In this document: positions 1 through 11,109 of the stretch, in pieces
How the letters are laid out: each line of letters begins with the position of its first letter
Numbering within the stretch: the stretch's first letter is position 1
Assembly: GCA_036172665.1 (NCBI GenBank)
Contig: JAYKNF010000058.1
Span: 62,001-126,000, forward strand
Source: Prosopocoilus inquinatus
Taxonomy: Eukaryota > Arthropoda > Insecta > Coleoptera > Lucanidae
DNA: 64,000 nucleotides
Direction of reading: 5' to 3'
Notes under the pieces: model-generated
Told to the model about the DNA's origin: nothing
The model's database searches: none
What the model saw: the letters and a program-made list of their open reading frames with translations, nothing else
Program-made: the position numbers and the translations under genes

Positions 1-149
1 CGTCAAATAACATGATAGATGAGTAAGGATCGATTAGATACATCACAGGAACAACGCTAATACGTGTTGTTTCGTTTAAAACTATTTCCAGCTCCTGCTG
101 CGTCCAAAAACTTTGTATCTCACATCAGAGTTACTGGAGTCCATCCAAA
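1..149 (+). repeat. Reference monomer (first unit of the array)
   Basis: Good example of the unit. Segments in order: CGTCAAATAACATGATAGAT (1-20); GATCGATTAGATACATCACA (28-47), with the palindrome ATCGAT at 29-34; a dyad AACAAC/GTTGTT at 50-71; TTTAAA at 75-80; a variable part at about 90-115; TATCTCACATCAG (conserved); and an end that is either CCATCCAAA or CCATCGAAA. The first third and the TATCTCACATC segment are nearly invariant across the array. ATCGAT and TTTAAA occur about once per monomer, so a 149-bp ladder would be expected after cleavage at either site. Confidence 0.95.
50..71. repeat. Short inverted repeat (dyad) present in nearly every monomer
   Basis: AACAAC (50-55) and GTTGTT (66-71) are perfect reverse complements separated by 10 bases. 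One mismatch (49/72) and one further pair (48/73) extend the stem. The arms are conserved in most monomers examined; exceptions include the 5' arm changed in GGAACATCG and GGAGCAACG variants and a GTTTTTTC variant of the 3' arm. The 10-base loop carries the common TACG/TGCG polymorphism. Short dyads of this kind are known from centromeric satellites that lack a CENP-B box; a role here is inference. Confidence 0.6.
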
Positions 150-3100
150 CGTAAAATAACATGATAGATGAGTAAGGATCGATTAGATACATCACAGGAA
201 CAACGCTAATACGTGTTGTTTCGTTTAAAACTATTTCTAGCTCCTGCTGCGTCCAAAAACTTCGTATCTCACATCAGAGTTACTAGAGTCCATCGAAACG
301 TCAAATAACATGATAGATGAGTAAGGATCGATTAGATACATCACAGGAACAACGCCAATGCGTGTTGTTTCATTTAAAACTATTTCCAGCTTCTGCTGCG
401 TCCGAAAACGTCGTATCTCACATCAGAGCTACTGGAGTCCATCGAAACGCCAAATAACATGATAGATGAGTAAGGATCGATTAGATACATCACAGGAACA
501 ACGCTAATACGTGTTGTTTCCTTTAAAACTATTTCCAGCTTCAGCTGCGTCCGAGAACTTCGTATCTCACATCAAAGTTACTGGAGTCCATCGAAACGCC
601 AAATAACGTGATAGATGAGTAATGATCGATTAGATACATCACAGGAACAACGCTAATGCGTGTTGTTTCGTTTAAAACTCTTTCCAGCTTATGCTGCGTC
701 CGAAGATATCGTATCTCACATCAGAGATACTGGAGTCCATCCAAACTTCAAATAACATGATAGATGAATAAGGATCGATTAGATACATCACAGGAAAAAC
801 GCTAATACGTGTTGTTTCGTTTAAAACTATTTCCAGCTCCTGCTGCGTCCAAAAACTTCGTATCTCACATCAGAGTTACTAGAGTCCATCGAAACGTCAA
901 ATAACATGATAGATGAGTAAGGATCGATTAGATACATCACAGGAACAACGCTAATGCGTGTTGTTTCATTTAAAACTATTTCCAGCTTCTGCTGCGTCCG
1001 AAAACGTCGTATCTCACATCAGAGCTACTGGAGTCCATCGAAACGCCAAATAACATGATAGATGAGTAAGGATCGATTAGATACATCACAGGAACAACGC
1101 TAATACGTGTTGTTTCATTTAAAACTATTTCCAGCTTCAGCTGCGTCCGAGAACTTCGTATCTCACATCAAAGTTACTGGAGTCCATCGAAACGCCAAAT
1201 AACATGATAGAAGAGTAAGGATCGATTAGATACATCACAGGAACAATGCTAATGCGTGTTGTTTCGTTTAAAACTATTTCCAGCTTCTGCTGCGTCCGAA
1301 AACGTCGTATCTCACATCAGAGCTACTGGAGTCCATCGAAACGCCAAATAACATGATAGATGAGTAAGGATCGATTAGATACATCACAGGAACAACGCTA
1401 ATACGTGTTGTTTCCTTTAAAACTATTTCCAGCTTCAGCTGCGTCCGAGAACTTCGTATCTCACATCAAAGTTACTGGAGTCCATCGAAACGCCAAATAA
1501 CGTGATAGATGAGTAATGATCGATTAGATACATCACAGGAACAACGCTAATGCGTGTTGTTTCGTTTAAAACTCTTTCCAGCTTATGCTGCGTCCGAAGA
1601 TTTCGTATCTCACATCAGAGATACTGGAGTACATCCAAACGTCAAATAACATGATAGATGAGTAAGGATCGATTAGATACATCACAGGAACAACGCTAAT
1701 ACGTGTTGTTTCGTTTAAAACTATTTCCAGCTCCTGCTGCGTCCAAAAACTTTGTATCTCACATCAGAGTTACTGGAGTCCATCCAAACGTAAAATAACA
1801 TGATAGATGAGTAAGGATCGATTAGATACATCACAGGAACAACGCTAATACGTGTTGTTTCGTTTAAAACTATTTCTAGCTCCTGCTGCGTCCAAAAACT
1901 TCGTATCTCACATCAGAGTTACTAGAGTCCATCGAAACGTCAAATAACATGATAGATGAGTAAGGATCGATTAGATACATCACAGGAACAACGCTAATGC
2001 GTGTTGTTTCATTTAAAACTATTTCCAGCTTCTACTGCGTTCGAAAATTTCGTTTCTCACATTAGAGTTACTGGAGTCCATCGAGACGTCAAATAACATG
2101 ATAGATGAGTAAGTATCGATTAGATACATCACAGGAACAACGCTAATGCGTGTTGTTTCGTTTAAAACTATTTCCAGCTTCTGCTGCGTCCGAAAACGTC
2201 GTATCTCACATCAGAGCTACTGGAGTCCATCGAAACGCCAAATAACATGATAGATGAGTAAGGATCGATTAGATACATCACAGGAACAACGCTAATACGT
2301 GTTGTTTCCTTTAAAACTATTTCCAGCTTCAGCTGCGTCCGAGAACTTCGTATCTCACATCAAAGTTACTGGAGTCCATCGAAACGCCAAATAACGTGAT
2401 AGATGAGTAATGATCGATTAGATACATCACAGGAACAACGCTAATGCGTGTTGTTTCGTTTAAAACTCTTTCCAGCTTATGCTGCGTCCGAAGATTTCGT
2501 ATCTCACATCAGAGATACTGGAGTACATCCAAACGTCAAATAACATGATAGATGAGTAAGGATCGATTAGATACATCACAGGAACAACGCTAATACGTGT
2601 TGTTTCGTTTAAAACTATTTCCAGCTCCTGCTGCGTCCAAAAACTTTGTATCTCACATCAGAGTTACTGGAGTCCATCCAAACGTAAAATAACATGATAG
2701 ATGAGTAAGGATCGATTAGATACATCACAGGAACATCGCTAATGCGTGTTGTTTCGTTTAAAACTATTTCCAGCTTCTGCTGCGTCCGAAAACATCGTAT
2801 CTCACATCAGAGTTACTTGAGTCCATCGAAACGTCAAATAACATGTTAGATAAGTACGGATCGATTAGATACATCACAGGAACAACGCTAATGCGTGTTG
2901 TTTCGTTTAAAACTATTTCCAGCTTATGCTGCGTCCGAAGATATCGTATCTCACATCAGAGATACTGGAGTCCATCCAAACTTCAAATAACATGATAGAT
3001 GAATAAGGATCGATTAGATACATCACAGGAAAAACGCTAATACGTGTTGTTTCGTTTAAAACTATTTCCAGCTCCTGCTGCGTCCAAAAACTTCGTATCT

Positions 3101-3725
3101 CACATCAGAGTTACTAGAGTCCATCGAAACGTCAAATAACATGATAGATGAGTAAGGATCGATTAGATACATCACAGGAACAACGCTAATGCGTGTTGTT
3201 TCATTTAAAACTATTTCCAGCTTCTGCTGCGTCCGAAAACGTCGTATCTCACATCAGAGCTACTGGAGTCCATCGAAACGCCAAATAACATGATAGATGA
3301 GTAAGGATCGATTAGATACATCACAGGAACAACGCTAATACGTGTTGTTTCATTTAAAACTATTTCCAGCTTCAGCTGCGTCCGAGAACTTCGTATCTCA
3401 CATCAAAGTTACTGGAGTCCATCGAAACGCCAAATAACATGATAGAAGAGTAAGGATCGATTAGATACATCACAGGAACAATGCTAATGCGTGTTGTTTC
3501 GTTTAAAACTATTTCCAGCTCCTGCTGCGTCCAAAAACTTTTTATCTCACATCAGACTTACTGGAGTCCATCCAAACGTCAAATAACATGTTAGATAAGT
3601 AAGGATCGTTTAGATACATCACAGGAACAACGCTAATACGTGTTGTTTCGTTCAAAACTATTTCCAGCTTCTACTGCGTCCGAGAACTTTGTATCTCTCA
3701 TCAGAGTTACTGGAGTCCGTCCAAA

Positions 3726-4023
3726 CGTCAAATAACATGATAGATGAGTAAGGATCGATTAGTTACATCACAGGAACAACGCTAATATGTGTTGTTTAGT
3801 TTAAAACTATTTCCAGCTGCTGCTGCGTCCGAAAATTTCGTATCTCACATTAGAGTTACTGGAGTCCATCGAAACGTCAAATAACATAGTAGCTAAGTAA
3901 GGATCGATTAGTTACATCACAGGAACAACGCTAATATGTGTTGTTTAGTTTAGAACTATTTCCAGCTGCTGCTGCGTCCGAAAATTTCGTATCTCACATT
4001 AGAGTTACTGGAGTCCATCGAAA
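3726..4023 (+). repeat. Adjacent single-monomer duplication
   Basis: Two neighbouring monomers both carry the rare combination GTTACATCAC, AATATGTGTTG, TTTAGTTT and CAGCTGCTGCTG, and are followed by CATAGTAGCTAAG. They differ at TTTAAAAC versus TTTAGAAC. Elsewhere this variant occurs singly and with TTTCGTTT, so a one-unit tandem duplication is the simplest reading. The same pair is present at 57333-57630. Confidence 0.7.
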
Positions 4024-5364
4024 CGTCAAATAACATAGTAGCTAAGTAAGGATCGATTAGTTACATCACAGGAACAACGCTAATACGTGTTGTTTCGTTT
4101 AAAACTATTTCCAGCTTCTGCTGCGTCCGAAAACGTCGTATCTCACATCAGAGTTACTGGAGTCCATCGAAACGCCAAATAACATGATAGATGAGTAAGG
4201 ATCGATTAGATACATCACAGGAACAACGCTAATGCGTGTTGTTTCGTTTAAAACTATTTCCAGCTTATGCTGCGTCCGAAGATTTCGTATCTCACATCAG
4301 AGATACTGGAGTACATCCAAACGTCAAATAACATGATAGATGAGTAAGGATCGATTAGATACATCACAGGAACAACGCTAATACGTGTTGTTTCGTTTAA
4401 AACTATTTCCAGCTCTTGCTGCGTCCAAAAACTTTGTATCTCACATCAGAGTTACTGGAGTCCATCGAAACGAAAAATAACATGATAGATGAGTAAGGAT
4501 CGATTAGATACAGTACAGGAACAACGCTAATACGTGTTGTTTCGTTTAAAACTATTTCCAGCTCCTGCTGCGTCCAAAAACTTTGTATCTCACATCAGAC
4601 TTACTGGAGTCCATCGAAACGTCAAATAACATGTTAGATAAGTAAGGATCGATTAGATACATCACAGGAACAACGCTAATGCGTGTTGTTTCGTTTAAAA
4701 CTATTTCCAGCTTCTGCTGAGTCCGAAAACGTCGTATCTCACATCAGAGTTACTGGAGTGCATCGAAACGTCAAATAACATGATAGATAAGTAAGGATCG
4801 ATTAGATACAGCACAGGAACAAGGCTAATACGTGTTGTTTCGTTTAAAACTATTTCTAGCTTCAGCTGCGTCCGAGAACTTCGTATCTCACATCAAAGTT
4901 ACTGGAGTCCATCGAAACGCCAAATAACATGATAGATGAGTAAGGATCGATTAGATACATCACAGGAACAACGCTAATGCGTGTTGTTTCGTTTAAAACT
5001 ATTTCCAGCTTATGCTGCGTCCGAAGATTTCGTATCTCACATCAGAGATACTGGAGTACATCCAAACGTCAAATAACATGATAGATGAGTAAGGATCGAT
5101 TAGATACATCACAGGAACAACGTTAATACGTGTTGTTTCGTTTAAAACTATTTCCACCTCCTGCTGCGTCCAAAAACTTTGTATCTCACATCAGAGTTAC
5201 TGGAGTCCATCCAAACGTAAAATAACATGATAGATGAGTAAGGATCGATTAGATACATCACAGGAACATCGCTAATGCGTTTTGTTTCTTTTAAAACTAT
5301 TTCCAGCTTCTGCTGCGTCCGAAAACGTCGTATCTCACATCAGAGTTACTTGAGTCCATCGAAA

Positions 5365-5502
5365 CGTCAAATAACATGTTAGATAAGTAAGGATCGATTA
5401 GATACATCACAGGAGCAACGCTAATGCGTGTTGTTTCGTTTATTTTTATGCTGCGTCCGAAGATATCGTATCTCACATCAGAGATACTGGAGTCCATCCA
5501 AA
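5365..5502 (+). repeat. 138-bp monomer (11-bp internal deletion), copy 1
   Basis: The unit reads CGTTTATTTTTATGCTGCG where others read through TTTAAAACTATTTCCAGCTT, removing 11 bp around the TTTAAA palindrome and the CCAGC motif. As 138 is a multiple of three, a minus-strand frame stays open across the junction and gives a spurious 83-codon ORF (5297-5548). Confidence 0.9.
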
Positions 5503-6499
5503 CGTCAAATAACATGATAGATGAATAAGGATCGATTAGATACATCACAGGAACAACGCTAATACGTGTTGTTTCGTTTAAAACTATTTCCAGCTCCTGC
5601 TGCGTCCAAAAACTTCGTATCTCACATCAGAGTTACTAGAGTCCATCGAAACGTCAAATAACATTATAGATGAGTAAGGATCGATTAGATACATCACAGG
5701 AACAACGCTAATGCGTGTTGTTTCATTTAAAACTATTTCCAGCTTCTGCTGCGTCCGAAAACGTCGTATCTCACATCAGAACTACTGGAGTCCATCCAAA
5801 CGTCAAATAACATGATAGATGAGTAAGGATCGATTAGATACATCACAGGAACAACGCTAATGCGTGTTGTTTCGTTTAAAACTATTTCCAGCTTCAGCTG
5901 CGTCCGAGAACTTCGTATCTCACTTCAGAGTTACTGGAGCCCATCCAACCGTCAAATAACATGATAGATGAGTAAGGATCGATTAGATACATCACAGGAA
6001 CAACGCTAATACGTGTTGTTTCGTTTAAAACTATTTCCAGCTTCAGCTGCGTCCGAGAACTTCGTATCTCACATCAAAGTTACTGGAGTCCATCGAAACG
6101 CCAAATAACATGTTAGATGAGTAAGGATCGATTAGATACATCACAGGAACAACGCTAATGCGTGTTGTTTCGTTTAAAACTATTTCCAGCTTCTGCTGCG
6201 TCCGAAAACGTCGTATCTCACATCAGAGCTACTGGAGTCCATCGAAACGACAAATAACATGATAGATGAGTAAGGATTGATTAGATACAGCACAGGAACA
6301 ACGCTAATACGTGTTGTTTCGTTTAAAACTATTTCCAGCTCCTGCTGCGTCCAAAAACGTCGTATCTCTCATCAGAGTTACTGGAGTCCATCGAAACGAC
6401 AAATAACATGATAGATGAGTAAGGATTGATTAGATACATCACAGGAACAACGCTAATGCGTGTTGTTTCGTTTAAAACTATTTCCAGCTTCAGCTGCGT

Positions 6500-7626
6500 C
6501 CGAGAACTTCGTATCTCACTTCAGAGTTACTGGAGCCCATCCAAACGTCAAATAACATGATAGGTGAGTAAGGATCGATTAGATACATCACAGGAACAAC
6601 GCTAATACGTGTTGTTTCGTTTAAAACTATTTCCAGCTCCTGCTGCGTCCAAAAACTTTGTATCTCACATCAGACTTACTGGAGTCCATCCAAACGTCAA
6701 ATAACATGTTAGATAAGTAAGGATTGTTTAGATACATCACAGGAACAACGCTAATGCGTGTTGTTTCGTTTAAAACTATTACCAGCTTCTGCTGCGTCCG
6801 AAAATTTCGTATCTCACATCAGAGATACTGGAGTCCATCCAAACGTCAAATAACATGATAGATGAGTAAGGATCGATTAGATACATCACAGGAACAACGC
6901 TAATACGTGTTGTTTCGTTTAAAACTATTTCTAGCTTCTGCTGCGTCCAAAAACTTCGTATATCACATCAGAGTTACTAGAGTCCATCGAAACGTCAAAT
7001 AACATGATAGATGAGTAAGGATCGATTAGATACATCACAGGCACAACGCTAATGCGTGTTGTTTCATTTAAAACTATTTCCAGCTTCTGCTGCGTCCGAG
7101 AACTTCGTATCTCACTTCAGAGTTACTGGAGCCCATCCAAACGTCAAATAACATGATAGGTGAGTAAGGATCGATTAGATACATCACAGGAACAACGCTA
7201 ATACGTGTTGTTTCGTTTAAAACTATTTCCAGCTCCTGCTGCGTCCAAAAACTTTGTATCTCACATCAGACTTACTGGAGTCCATCCAAACGTCAAATAA
7301 CATGTTAGATAAGTAAGGATTGTTTAGATACATCACAGGAACAACGCTAATGCGTGTTGTTTCGTTTAAAACTATTACCAGCTTCTGCTGCGTCCGAAAA
7401 TTTTGTATCTCACATCAGAGATACTGGAGTCCATCCAAACGTCAAATAACATGATAGATGAGTAAGGATCGATTAGATACATCACAGGAACAACGCTAAT
7501 ACGTGTTGTTTCGTTTAAAACTATTTCTAGCTCCTGCTGCGTCCAAAAACTTCGTATATCACATCAGAGTTACTAGAGTCCATCGAAACTTCAAATAACA
7601 TGATAGATGAGTAAGGATCGATTAGA
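6500..7626 (+). repeat. Four-monomer (596-bp) tandem duplication
   Basis: About 6500-7030 matches 7096-7626 at offset 596 (4 x 149). Shared rare marks are GAGCCCATCC, CATGATAGGTGAG, GGATTGTTTAG, AACTATTACCAGC and CGTATATCACATC. The copy boundary near 7096 is a chimeric monomer that joins CAGCTTCTGCTG to a GTCCGAGAACTTCG tail. The copies separate again near 7030/7626. Confidence 0.75.
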
Positions 7627-7800
7627 TACAGCACAGGAACAACGCTAATACGTGTTGTTTCGTTTAAAACTATTTCCAGCTCCTGCTGCGTCCAAAAACT
7701 TTGTATCTCACATCAGAGTTACTGGAGTCCATCCAAACGTCAAATAACATGATAGATGAGTAAGGATCGATTAGATACATCCCAGGAACAACGCTAATAC

Positions 7801-10800
7801 GTGTTGTTTCGTTTAAAACTATTTCCAGCTTCTGCTGCGTCCGAAAACGTCGTATCTCACATCAGAGCTACTGGAGTCCATCGAAACGCCAAATAAGATG
7901 ATAGATGAGTAAGGATCGATTAGATACAGCACAGGAACAACGCTAATACGTGTTGTTTCGTTTAAAACTATTTCTAGCTCCTGCTGCGTCCAAAAACTTT
8001 GTATCTCACATCAGACTTACTGGAGTCCATCCAAACGTCAAATAACATGATAGATGAGTAAGGATCGATTAGATACATCACAGGAACAACGCTAATGCGT
8101 GTTGTTTCGTTTAAAACTATTTCCAGCTTCTGCTGCGTCCGAAAATTTCGTTTCTCATATTAGAGTTACTGGAGTCCATCGAAACGCCAAATAACATGAT
8201 AGATGAGTAAGTATCGATTAGATACATCACAGGAACAACGCTAATGCGTGTTGTTTCGTTTAAAACTATTTCCAGCTTCAGCTGCGTCCGAGAACTTCGT
8301 ATCTCACTTCAGAGTTACTGGAGCCCATCCAATCGTCAAATAACATGATAGGTGAGTAAGGATCGATTAGATACATCACAGGAACAACGCTAATACGTGT
8401 TGTTTCGTTTAAAACTATTTCCAGCTCCTGCTGCGTCCAAAAACTTTGTATCTCACATCAGACTTACTGGAGTCCATCCAAACGTCAAATAACATGTTAG
8501 ATAAGTAAGGATTGTTTAGATACATCACAGGAACAACGATAATGCGTGTTGTTTCGTTTAAAACTATTACCAGCTTCTGCTGCGTCCGAAAATTTCGTAT
8601 CTCACATCAGAGATACTGGAGTCCATCCAAACGTCAAATAACATGATAGATGAGTAAGGATCGATTAGATACATCACAGGAACAACGCTAATACGTGTTG
8701 TTTCGTTTAAAACTATTTCTAGCTCCTGCTGCGTCCAAAAACTTCGTATATCACATCAGAGTTACTAGAGTCCATCGAAACGTCAAATAACATGATAGAT
8801 GAGTAAGGATCGATTAGATACATCACAGGCACAACGCTAATGCGTGTTGTTTCATTTAAAACTATTTCCAGCTTCTGCTGCGTCCGATAATTTCGTATCT
8901 CACATCAGAGTTACTGGAGTCCATCCAAACGTCAAATAACATGATAGATGAGTAAGGATCGATTAGATACATCACAGGAACAACGCTAATGCGTGTTGTT
9001 TCGTTTAAAACTATTTCCAGCTTCTGCTGCGTCCGAAAACGTCGTATCTCACATCAGAGCTACTGGAGTCCATCGAAACGCCAAATAACATGATAGATGA
9101 GTAAGTATCGATTAGATACATCACAGGAACAACGCTAATGCGTGTTGTTTCATTTAAAACTATTTCCAGCTTCTGCTGCGTCCGATAATTTCGTATCTCA
9201 CATCAGAGTTACTGGAGTCCATCCAAACGTCAAATAACATGATAGATGAGTAAGGATCGATTAGATACATCACAGGAACAACGCTAATGCGTGTTGTTTC
9301 GTTTAAAACTATTTCCAGCTTCTGCTGCGTCCGAAAATTTCGTTTCTCACATTAGAGTTACTGGAGTCCATCGAAACGTCAAATAACATGATAGATGAGT
9401 AAGTATCGATTAGATACATCACAGGAACAACGCTAATGCGTGTTGTTTCGTTTAAAACTATTTCCAGCTTCTGCTGCGTCCGAAAACGTCGTATCTCACA
9501 TCAGAGCTACTGGAGTCCATCGAAACGCCAAATAAGATGATAGATGAGTAAGGATCGATTAGATACAGCACAGGAACAACGCTAATACGTGTTGTTTCGT
9601 TTAAAACTATTTCTAGCTCCTGCTGCGTCCAAAAACTTTGTATCTCACATCAGACTTACTGGAGTCCATCCAAACGTCAAATAACATGATAGATGAGTAA
9701 GGATCGATTAGATACATCACAGGAACAACGCTAATGCGTGTTGTTTCGTTTAAAACTATTTCCAGCTTCTGCTGCGTCCGAAAATTTCGTTTCTCATATT
9801 AGAGTTACTGGAGTCCATCGAAACGCCAAATAACATGATAGATGAGTAAGTATCGATTAGATACATCACAGGAACAACGCTAATGCGTGTTGTTTCGTTT
9901 AAAACTATTTCCAGCTTCAGCTGCGTCCGAGAACTTCGTATCTCACTTCAGAGTTACTGGAGCCCATCCAATCGTCAAATAACATGATAGGTGAGTAAGG
10001 ATCGATTAGATACATCACAGGAACAACGCTAATACGTGTTGTTTCGTTTAAAACTATTTCCAGCTCCTGCTGCGTCCAAAAACTTTGTATCTCACATCAG
10101 ACTTACTGGAGTCCATCCAAACGTCAAATAACATGTTAGATAAGTAAGGATTGTTTAGATACATCACAGGAACAACGCTAATGCGTGTTGTTTCGTTTAA
10201 AACTATTACCAGCTTCTGCTGCGTCCGAAAATTTCGTATCTCACATCAGAGATACTGGAGTCCATCCAAACGTCAAATAACATGATAGATGAGTAAGGAT
10301 CGATTAGATACATCACAGGAACAACGCTAATACGTGTTGTTTCGTTTAAAACTATTTCTAGCTCCTGCTGCGTCCAAAAACTTCGTATATCACATCAGAG
10401 TTACTAGAGTCCATCGAAACGTCAAATAACATGATAGATGAGTAAGGATCGATTAGATACATCACAGGCACAACGCTAATGCGTGTTGTTTCATTTAAAA
10501 CTATTTCCAGCTTCTGCTGCGTCCGATAATTTCGTATCTCACATCAGAGTTACTGGAGTCCATCCAAACGTCAAATAACATGATAGATGAGTAAGGATCG
10601 ATTAGATACATCACAGGAACAACGCTAATGCGTGTTGTTTCGTTTAAAACTATTTCCAGCTTCTGCTGCGTCCGAAAACGTCGTATCTCACATCAGAGCT
10701 ACTGGAGTCCATCGAAACGCCAAATAACATGATAGATGAGTAAGTATCGATTAGATACATCACAGGAACAACGCTAATGCGTGTTGTTTCATTTAAAACT

Positions 10801-11109
10801 ATTTCCAGCTTCTGCTGCGTCCGATAATTTCGTATCTCACATCAGAGTTACTGGAGTCCATCCAAACGTCAAATAACATGATAGATGAGTAAGGATCGAT
10901 TAGATACATCACAGGAACAACGCTAATGCGTGTTGTTTCGTTTAAAACTATTTCCAGCTTCTGCTGCGTCCGAAAATTTCGTTTCTCACATTAGAGTTAC
11001 TGGAGTCCATCGAAACGTCAAATAACATGATAGATGAGTAAGTATCGATTAGATACATCACAGGAACAACGCTAATGCGTGTTGTTTCGTTTAAAACTAT
11101 TTCCAGCTT
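7801..11109 (+). repeat. Eleven-monomer (1639-bp) tandem duplication
   Basis: Copy one (about 7801-9439) and copy two (about 9440-11109) align at offset 1639. Paired rare marks are CCAAATAAGATG at 7889/9528, CCAATCGTC at 8330/9969 and the CTCATATTAG monomer. Copy one has a private AACGATAATG near 8535. The junction lies in the monomer 9377-9525, between the AATGCG site and the variable segment. Confidence 0.85.

Larger units (their letters stand above)
1..2700 (+). repeat. Six-monomer (894-bp) block repeated about three times
   Basis: The run of variants ending in a TTTCCTTTAAAAC monomer, then an AACGTGATAG...GTAATGATC monomer, then a TTATGCTGCG monomer, occurs at about 420-750, 1315-1640 and 2209-2534, i.e. 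spaced 894 bp (6 x 149). In addition 1-392 matches 1640-2031 (offset 1639). This is a local higher-order repeat. Its third copy continues into a different variant series from about 2730 (GGAACATCGC). Confidence 0.8.
1..6388 (+). repeat. Left-end segment, near copy of 53757-59995
   Basis: Bases 1-1413 match 53757-55169 at a constant offset of 53756. Bases from about 2130 to 6388 match 55737-59995 at offset 53607. The difference between offsets is exactly one monomer, so the intervening 1414-2130 and 55170-55737 were rearranged differently. Rare markers shared by both copies include AACGCCAATG (351/54107), GGAAAAACGC, AACAATGCT and the 138-bp monomer. At least one difference is visible: TTTCTTTTAAAAC at about 5287 versus TTTCGTTTAAAAC at about 58894. 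Confidence 0.9.

Noticed and set aside
70..86. CENP-B box in TTTCGTTTAAAACTATT
   Set aside because: It matches the TTCG and the central A of the box, but the essential CGGG half is CTAT. No monomer type I read restores it.
5297..5548. 83-codon minus-strand ORF, also at 58904-59155 and 63065-63316
   Set aside because: It lies wholly inside satellite monomers and is open only because the 138-bp unit keeps the frame. It consists of two copies of the same repeat translation with no domain or start-site context.
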